Assembly (NCBI GenBank): GCA_963995505.1
Contig: OZ023184.1
Coordinates: 2,790,001 to 2,854,000, forward strand
Direction: 5' to 3'
Source: Hypericum androsaemum
Lineage: Eukaryota; Streptophyta; Magnoliopsida; Malpighiales; Hypericaceae
DNA: 64,000 nt
The translations under genes and the position numbers were made by a program. How positions within the stretch are numbered: position 1 is the stretch's first letter; the number at the start of each line of letters is the position of its first letter. The notes under the pieces are model-generated. The model had not been told where the DNA came from. It saw nothing but the letters and a program-made list of their open reading frames with translations, and made no database searches. This document shows, in pieces, positions 56,660 to 64,000 of the stretch.

Positions 56660-57795
56660 GGTTGTAGGGTATATGGAAGGTGCGAAACGAAATAGTTTTC
56701 AGGAACGCATCTTTTATGTGGCTCAAGGGATTCTTGAGATAGTTCATCGGCTTTGGTTGGATTTTGTGATTGCAAATACCCAGAGTCTAGTCACACGAGT
56801 CAGGCCGACTGAATTATGGCACCAGTCCGAAGCAGTGTGGTTCAAAATCAGAACAGATGCAGGGATTTCGCCCAAAGCGGTGTGGTTCGTGATGATGTTG
56901 GTCATTTTATTGTAGATTTCTTCCGACGATATGAAGGCTCGATCCACCCAACAGTGCTGGAAGCTCGTGGGTTGCTTATAGGCATTGAACTCGACCTAGC
57001 ACTGGGTCTCAGGTATGTTTGTTTGGAATCTGATTATTTATCTCTGGTGCAGGCTCTGAACAGACAAGTTCTGGCTAAAAGTGACTTGGCCTTACTCGTA
57101 GCAGATTGTAAAGACATAGTGCATAGCTTTTTGGGTCATCGTTTTGTTTTTACTCGGCGGGGAGGGAACAAGGTGGCCCATGCACTCGCTAAACTTCAGT
57201 TGCTAGGTAAAATTCAGCTTAAGTTCTTCTCTTCGCCTCTTCAGAAAATTGCTGAAGCCCTCAGGAAGGACCGGAGTGGGGCTTTCCACTGACATGATGG
57301 TCGAAGGTAGTTAGGGGTCGGGCGGTTATCTGGGCTGGGGTTGGGGTGACCAATGGATTTTCTATTTATTTTTTGGGACTGGATGTATCAGGGACAACAC
57401 ATAGCTTTCACATCTGTGTAGTGTATTTGCTAGAGTGGTTCTCCACGATGCGCTCGTTTCCTGATTCTGATTTTTTCTTAGTTGGGGCGAGTTTTCTGGA
57501 ACAGATTTTTACTGAGGTCAGCGGCTGCAACCTCTTTTCAAGAGGGGACATTTATGTGTTGTAGGGTATCTTTAGGTGAGTAGTGTCTATTGTGCGTTTG
57601 TACCTTAGGATATGTAGTTAGAGTAGACTTATTATAGGGCTAGGCGGTGGGTGGCAAGTCTAGGTGAGTAGTGCTCTTGTTGTGTAATTGTGCAACTTGT
57701 TAGGAGATTTTCATGTGGCGTTGATGTATGCCAATGGTTTGTAATGTACTCTTCAAATGATTAATAAAATGCGAATGTTTTATCCCTTAAAAAAT
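56660..57795 (+). pseudogene. 5'-truncated LINE remnant with RNase H-like domain and 3' UTR
   Basis: A GIWKVRNEIVFRNASF stretch (about 56667-56715) is the segment before the RNase H domain in plant LINEs. After a frameshift a 158-codon frame (to 57292) reads GVVRDDVGHFIVDFF, HPTVLEARGLLIGIELDLALG, VCLESDYLSLVQAL and FTRRGGNKVAHALAKL, the RNase H-like (RVT_3) pattern with Glu and Asp in place. The first Asp lies in another frame (IRTDAG). About 500 bases of non-coding sequence follow, ending in TTAAAAAA near 57795. It is not the same element as the one at 49803-50540. Confidence 0.8.
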
Positions 57796-58198
57796 AGTAA
57801 TCTACGAAATACCATTTTTTATAATTAATTTTTTGTTGTGACTAGGTGCTAGAAATAATACTAAATACTAGCTTAAAAAAGAATATGAGTAGTGGACGCC
57901 AAATAAAATTTTCCCTTAAACTGACTTCTTACCAATCGTCATGTACTACATTTATGATTAGTTAAATGATGTTCTTCCGACATTAACTTGAAAATAAATT
58001 ATACGTCTGGATTTCGGATCACCCTTAATTAATTTACTATTCCGTCATAATCGGCATGCAATTTGTCACCGCCATGATTATTAAATTATGTATAGTGTTT
58101 GTTTCATGTTGTAACTATTTTAGATATATCAACACTCACTTAGATTAATCAACTAAGAGTCATTTTAGTTTAATCTGTTAGGAAGTCACCACAAGAAA
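57796..58198. other. AT-rich intergenic DNA
   Basis: No gene or structured repeat is seen. Confidence 0.4.
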
Positions 58199-58540
58199 AT
58201 AACAACGCACACAAAAATACGAGCACAAGAGTTTACGTGATTCGATCTAATGTCTATGTCCACGGAAAAAAACTTTTATTGATGAGATATAAGCTACAAA
58301 GCCATACATAGGATAACATGCCAAAGGACTTGTAGTCCAACGACACAAGACGTTGTAAATATCTAAGAGGTCTAGGTTTCAAAGCCTGTCATTTATCATG
58401 GTGTAAAATTTACTTTTTTATATAAAAAGATAACATGTCTTTATATATTAGGCAAACCCTTGGAAGCCACGAAATTTATCTAGGTCATCCTAGGAGTCCA
58501 AAACAGTATCCGAGTGTAAACAGAAAAATAGCTGATGCGA
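58199..58540 (-). mobile_element. Decayed solo LTR related to the gag-only Copia family
   Basis: In order along the + strand it shows ATGTCTATGTCCACGG, ACTTTTATTGATGA, CTACAAAGCCATAC, GGATAACATG, TCTTTATATATTAGGCAAACCC and CTAGGAGTCCAAAAC. These parallel the LTR blocks at 40196-40380. About 100 bases are inserted in the middle. No internal region or second LTR is present. Confidence 0.55.
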
Positions 58541-58942
58541 CAACTGATGGTTGCCAGTCAATTGGCTGTCATCAGTTCCCTGATGCATGCACATTCTGTA
58601 GCTGCCCACTGGTGACCGCCAGTTCCCTGATTCTCGCCACAACTTCTAATATAAACAAGTTTCAAGTTCGAGTCCCTAAACAGAATAGCATTAAATATTT
58701 CTTCAAAGAATTTTACCATCTTTTGAAAGAGCCACATGATTTGAATCTAAAAATCGGCTATTAAATGTTTTGATAATAGATATTATGAAGAAAAAAATTC
58801 GTTAGACCAATGGATCAGGAGAAGACCTTAGAAGCAAATCATATTAAATAAATTATTTGACGTTAATTCCAATCAAGTATTACTTGCGTTCTTACTTTGG
58901 GTTCCACCATGTTCACAATCTTTTGAACAACAAAAAAAAGGG
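58541..58942. other. Intergenic DNA
   Basis: No supported gene or repeat. Confidence 0.4.
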
Positions 58943-60080
58943 GGAAAATTACTCGGTAGCTCTTCGAATTTGCTTAAATATACTCAAAAGTCTCTCCTGT
59001 TTGTAAAATACACGCCAACGTCCCTCGTGTTTGATTTTATTATACTTTCGGGTCCCTGACGCAGGTTAGCGGTTTTATTTTTGTCAATGAAATGGTCAAA
59101 ATATCCTTAGAACAAAAAATAAAAAACTGCTGATGTCATCTCTTCTTCTTTCTCCTAAGATTTCAGACCAGCCATCTCCCACAACTATGACCAGATCAAT
59201 TCCCCCAAAGCAAAGTCAATGAACATTCAAACCTAAGTAATATTAATTAATTAGTACATTGATCATTATCCTTGTCTCCACAACTCGTGAAAGCTAAAAA
59301 AAATCAGCCCTCAATTTTTTTTGGGACCAATATCCAGATCGAAATTTTGGAAATAAATAAAAAAGACGAAACCCATATCAGAATTTTTTCCCATAGTAAG
59401 CACCCTCGTCGTCGTATCTTCTTCTTCTTCTTCCTATAGCTATCCCCACCACCAGCCCCGTCGATATCCCCAATGACGAGGACGAGGACGAGGATGACAG
59501 AGGCAGAGGGCTCTTCGCGGTGGTGGATGGTGTCTTTGGTGGCAGGGGAGGCGAGCCATTCATCCCGGGGGTAGACGGAGGAGGAGGAGGAGGAGGCAAG
59601 ACGACAGTCAACGGTGGGGGAGGCGGCGAGGTGGAGGGAGTCGGTGCCTCCGGTGGTGGAGGGGAAGTTGAGTTGGAGGGTGTCGGAGTTGCCGGTGGGG
59701 GAAGAGACTGGGTGGTGGACGAAGCCAGAGCGGCAGGAGAAGGCGGTGGAGGCGACACCGTAGTTGAGGGTGGCGGCGTTAAATAATCTTCCCCGTGCGG
59801 CGCCATCTCAAGCTCGTTCCGTCTCCTCTAAATTTGGATCTAAATTTCTGTTTTGAGTTATTGATTTTTCATGAAGAAGGAGAGATGAAGTCATCATTTT
59901 TTATTATTTTTGTTTTAAGAGTATTTTCGTCATTTCAATGACAAAAGAAGAAAAAAACTTATTTAGGGATTCGAAAGTATAATAAAAGCAAACTAGAAGG
60001 ACGTCAGAATGTAGTTTATAAATATGGAAGACTTTTGAGTATATTTAAATAAATCTGAGAGACTAGAGAATAATTTTTCC
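58943..60080. mobile_element. Mutator-like element carrying a captured PERK fragment
   Basis: Ends GGAAAATTACTCGG and (inverted) GGAAAAATTATTCTC. Arms then share TTAAATATACTCAAAAGTC, GTGTTTGATTTTATTATAC and a TTGTCAATGAAATGG-type block with inverses at 59930-60075. Flanks are A-runs (AAAAAAAAG and AAAAAAAAT), compatible with but not proof of a 9-bp TSD. The GC-rich core at 59380-59810 is a host-gene piece. It is a close relative of the element at 45801-48860 but without nested insertions. Confidence 0.82.
59378..59806 (-). pseudogene. Captured N-terminal fragment of a PERK-type proline-rich receptor kinase
   Basis: A 142-codon open frame. A Pro/Ser/Thr-rich extensin-like stretch (residues about 10-95, PPPPSP, PPPPPP, STSPPPP) is followed by a poly-Ser run, then LGISTGLVVGIAIG and RRRRRYDDEGAYYG. 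In PERK proteins the GxSTGxVVGIAIG segment leads into a membrane helix and the RRR.DDE.AYY segment follows it. Here the two are joined directly, so the membrane helix is deleted, and no kinase domain follows. It lies wholly between the arms of a Mutator-like element. Expression is unknown. Confidence 0.65.
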
Positions 60081-61141
60081 AAAAAAAATATTTACCGAGT
60101 TCGGAAAATTTTCAATTCAGAACTGTCCAAAAATGAAAGAGGCTTTCTAGCGATGGTTCTTCAGACCAATTTTTTAAAATTTGAAATATTCTCGCAAAAT
60201 TAAAAAATCTCTATCTTTGTTATATGCGATTTGCAAAAAAAGAAATTAATGTCGGATCAAGTTATATAAATGTTAATGTAATACTCTGATATGCTAAGAA
60301 GGATTTAAGCGATTAAGCGAGTTTGACGTGGAGTAATTTTAGGAATCAGTGAGGATGACAATTAGACCCTTATCTTGAGATCTTACTCTGATTCAGATCC
60401 AAAAGGTCCAAAACTCTTTGACTTTGACCGAGTCTGTACGGTGATCGTGCCAGAATCCTTATATTTTAAAAGGATAAGGGCATGGACATGGATCCCACCT
60501 TGATCCTATCCAAAATTTTTAAAATAATATAAATATATAATAATTATTAAACATAATACTAAATTCTTAATTTCAACCTATCCAACTTTATTTTTTGTTT
60601 AGATTTGCTTGTTTGGTTTCCTTATATTGATTTATTTAATGAATTAAAATGTCTAATTACTATTTGAAAACTATCAAATGATAATTAATTTTTTTAAAAA
60701 TAAAAATTTTAAAAATAACGTGGACTCGCAGGTCGCCCTGATCCTGCCCGATTTTTTACGACCTATATCATGCCCGAATCATTATTTTTAAAGAGGATAA
60801 TGATAAGAATTTGGGTCCACCATTCAAAAGAGGATAAAGATCTGGGTCTTATAGATCTTACTCGGATTTTGCCCATTGCCATCCCTAGGAATCAGGATGG
60901 GTGAGCTATTGAAAAATTTTCTAGGGTGCGTGTGAATGAGTATAAAACACGCTGAAAAAAGACTAGTGTTAGTTTGTTGAGACGGTAGATTAGATCACGG
61001 GTCACTAGAATTAATAATTACACAAAAACATGAATGATTTCCCAAGAAAATTCTTGGCTTTTCACAACTCATCTAGAATGGAATCTACATTAGTCTCATA
61101 AATTTCTGAAGCCAACAACAACAAACTGAGATTCTACTCAG
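60081..61141. other. AT-rich intergenic DNA downstream of the MYB gene
   Basis: No supported gene. Likely contains the MYB 3' UTR in its last 100-200 bases. Confidence 0.4.
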
Positions 61142-62477
61142 TCAGAAGTACATGATCTGTTCCTCAGCCTTGGTTTCATCTAACAAAAAGTTGTTGCAAC
61201 TGCTAGTGCTAATTAGCTGCTTAATCTCCTCTAACCCATAATCAACAGGATTATCTCCCCATAACCCATTTTGTTTATTCTCTTTAGTCCAACCATTAGC
61301 ATCACCATCAGATGAACTGCAGCTAGTTTGGTCAGCTCCAATCACCAGGAAGCTGTCTTTCACTTGACCACAGTGGTGCAAGGGGCTAACAAAGCTTTCT
61401 TGAGGTTGAAGTTTTGAGGAAAATGGAGAGATGGGTTCTGTGAAGGACCTTGGAAGTGTGTATTCTATACCGCGAGGGTGAGCTAACTCCAAAAACCCGT
61501 CCTCAGTTCGGCTTGTAGGCTGTGGTGAAGATGGTAATGATGAGGCCTGGAAGAGAGGTGAACAGCTTGAGTTGATCATGGCCTGGTGAAGTAATTTCCT
61601 TTGGGGAAGTGAAGGGAATAAGGTCGTGAGCTTCTTCTTCAACTTGGTGTTCCAATAGTTTTTTATGTCATTATCTGTTCTCCCTGGTAACTGTGCTGCA
61701 ATTATTGACCACCTGCAAAAAATTTCACAAGTAGAATAAATTAGCACTACAAAGAGGAAGTAAAACAAAACTACAAAACTGAGACTTTCTTCATATGGAA
61801 TTTTGAGGGGTTTATAATCCTCTGGTATCCGTCGCCATATTTACGAACTACTATAGAACGAAAATTGTCGAGTCCTATAAAGGAGCTGTTCTCCTAATAG
61901 TACTTTCTATCCATTTCCCAAAGCAACTTGGAAAAGTAAATTGTCGAGTTTAGGACTGACTACACATGGACAAAGAAAGCTGATAATATTAAGGTACCTG
62001 CTTCCAATATTAGCAAAAAGGGTGCAGATAAGTCTATCTTCTTCATCAGAAAATTCTCCATGTTTAAGGTTTGGTCTGAGGTAGTTTAACCATCTCAGTC
62101 TGCAGCTTTTCCCACACCTCTTGAGCCCTGGCACCCAAAAATATATAGTGATTCTTTTGCATGGAAAAAGGGAGTAAAGCGCATAGTACCACGTCAAGGG
62201 CACCAAAAGTTCAAGTTCGGGTGCCAATTGGACCAGTCACGAGAACAGGAGTGAAGAAATTAACAGGGTTCCGTCTGGATCCTTAACGGGGTTCGTATCA
62301 TAAAGGATCTCACAGAACCTAACATAAAGATATGAATGTACCTGCTTTTTGGGGAAGGGAAATCCAATTCCCACCTGTTCCATGCTTCTCTATATACTCC
62401 TTGAGCTTTGCATCTTCTTCAGGTGACCATGGACCTTTCTTGACATTGGCCTTGTCACAGCAAGGAGCCCTCCCCAT
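61142..62477 (-). CDS. R2R3-MYB transcription factor, subgroup 14 (RAX/MYB36-like)
   Basis: Three exons, 62342-62477, 61998-62127 and 61142-61712, give 278 aa. The introns are GT-AG, at the two conserved positions of R2R3-MYB genes. It starts [21 protein letters not shown]2 is about residues 14-63 and R3 about 66-115, with the Trp spacing intact except for the usual non-Trp first residue of R3. The pieces [31 protein letters not shown] and [20 protein letters not shown], then [11 protein letters not shown], are typical of subgroup 14 (RAX, MYB36, MYB68, MYB84, MYB87). Members act in axillary meristem, endodermis and root development. The Ser-rich, acidic C-terminus has no motif that lets me pick one member. 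No defects are seen. Confidence 0.95.
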
Positions 62478-64000
62478 GTCTCCTCCTCCTCCTAATTTCT
62501 CTCTGATCCTTTTCAGCTTGTGAGAAGGCAGAAAACAAGAGGAAAGAGGGAAAGTTCTTCAAGTTTGACAAGTTGATGGAGAGAGGTGAGGTTGAATGGA
62601 AGGCACCTTTGTGTTTTAAAGGACTATATATGAAACTACTGGATTATTCAAAAAGATGTGAACAGAAGTCAAAGAACAGGGTTCTCAAATGCCAATCCTG
62701 TCCTTTGTTTCCAACTATTGTTTATTGGATACCAATCAGGTTCGAGTGTTTCGGGACAAAACAACGAGAAATTTGTTACCATTCAAAAAATTTACACGAT
62801 TTGAACATTAATTAGTCGATCCAGTAAGTGTTCATATACCACGTGGTTTCAACCGAATAGTGTTGTTTGTTGGATTAGCTAATAGGGAAACACAACATAA
62901 TCAAATATCAATGATTTAGGTGCTTTCCTGGACCAACCATTGTACTTGGTCTCTTTTTTAATTTAGTCAGACAAAGAATCCAAAGTCCACCCAAGTAATT
63001 AATACGAAATTAATGTTTAACTGAAAATGATGGGAAGGGCTTATTCTTTCTCTCGTTTTGATTAAATCGTATAGGCCAAGTCTAGAGTGAGGACCAACAC
63101 ATAACATACTCAATAATACCATCTTATCCATTTGAATCACATTGATAATTGCACCTTGACAAATATTATGTGCTCATCTTCTATTGCGCACAAGTTGCGC
63201 GTAAAGTTAAACATTATACATATGTCACTCTAAAATATCCTTTATCCGTATTTGTACAGCCAAATATTTAAATCAACTAGTAATAATTATTTTTAGATTA
63301 ATCAAGTATCTTTAGTTCGAATTATATGAGTGCATGTGTTAAATGTGATAGAGAGATTTTTTTTACCTTTTTAGTTTATATCCAATTTGAAACTAGATTA
63401 CTTTATTTATTAAGTGGCTGATCCATTATTTGACTACATATGTTTTTTTAGAATATCAGAGTACATATCATATGTTAATTGGCTCTTTCATTTATATCTC
63501 ATCCTTTTACAAGATCTGAATTCAAATACTCTTCTTACTTTTTTTTAAATAGAGATTCTTTTCATCACAACCGTTGATTTGTATGCGAAAGAGGATTGGG
63601 ATTAATATATGCATATATTGTTTGATCTCATCTATGGTCAACCTAACTTGTCCATTATAGATCTAGTTAGATTCTTAGACCGGACTCGCATATTTTGTAC
63701 TAGTTTAAATGTATAATTGAGGAGCCCTAGAAGGAACTGTTCCAAAAATTGCTAACTGGCTAATTTTATTCGAATGTTTATATCAAATTTAAAACTTTGA
63801 ATTACATATTAGTATATTTTCAAACGCTTACTTACAAACAATTACGACACATTTGCACTTGGTCTCAACAAATTTTTCTAAAAATGTTAATTGTTTCTCT
63901 TTGTTGTTTAGCTTTTCGTCAGAGGAATGCTGGTCAGCACTTTAAGGTAATTACTAAATAATCATTTCGTTTTTTGGGGGGTAAGCTTGAATAAATCGAA
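62478..64000. other. MYB upstream region and AT-rich intergenic DNA
   Basis: Bases 62478-62700 are the MYB leader and proximal promoter, with a TATA-like ATATATAG (minus strand; + 62625-62631) about 150 bases before the ATG. A copy of a dispersed phrase ending GGTTTCAACCGAA lies at 62770-62865. The rest is AT-rich with no supported gene. Confidence 0.45.

Noticed and set aside
1..64000. CRISPR arrays or prokaryotic operons
   Set aside because: No regularly spaced direct repeats with unique spacers. Introns, plant families and transposons show this is a plant nuclear genome.

Overview
This is a nuclear window from a flowering plant, almost certainly a eudicot. Genes have spliced introns. The ABCB1 homologue carries the extended N-terminus beginning MSQ that I associate with many dicot ABCB1 proteins. 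The rest is AT-rich intergenic DNA packed with plant-type transposons: Copia LTR elements, Mutator-like foldback elements, hAT and PIF-like MITEs, and LINE fragments. I cannot name the species.

Only three genes look intact. At 1.3-2.7 kb (+) is a small C2H2 zinc-finger protein of the ZNF593/Bud20 ribosome-biogenesis family, with a telo-box leader and what looks like a U12-type AT-AC first intron. At 9.0-14.8 kb (-) is a full-length nine-exon ABCB1/PGP1 auxin transporter (1371 aa). At 61.1-62.5 kb (-) is a three-exon R2R3-MYB factor of the subgroup-14 (RAX/MYB36-like) type (278 aa).

Between them are mobile elements in layers. An intact Copia element (15348-20551) with two LTRs that read identically, a 5-bp TSD and a 1309-codon gag-pol sits 0.56 kb upstream of ABCB1 in the same orientation. 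Two old copies of a gag-only Copia family (20991-23269 and 37947-40426) share one internal deletion. At least eight Mutator-like foldback elements were found. Two have perfect 9-bp TSDs (TATAATCAA and AATTAGTTT in one subfamily), one more has a perfect ATTTATTTA, and others have TSDs with one mismatch. Several carry captured host gene pieces (HAD-hydrolase-like, PERK-like), and one carries a tRNA-like module in both terminal repeats. From 45.8 to 48.86 kb one such element has been hit by three later transposons of three superfamilies, each with its own TSD.

Also present are an LRR receptor-kinase pseudogene with three nonsense codons, two LINE RNase H remnants, a degraded solo LTR and several simple and tandem repeats. 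The remaining stretches are AT-rich and I see no gene in them.
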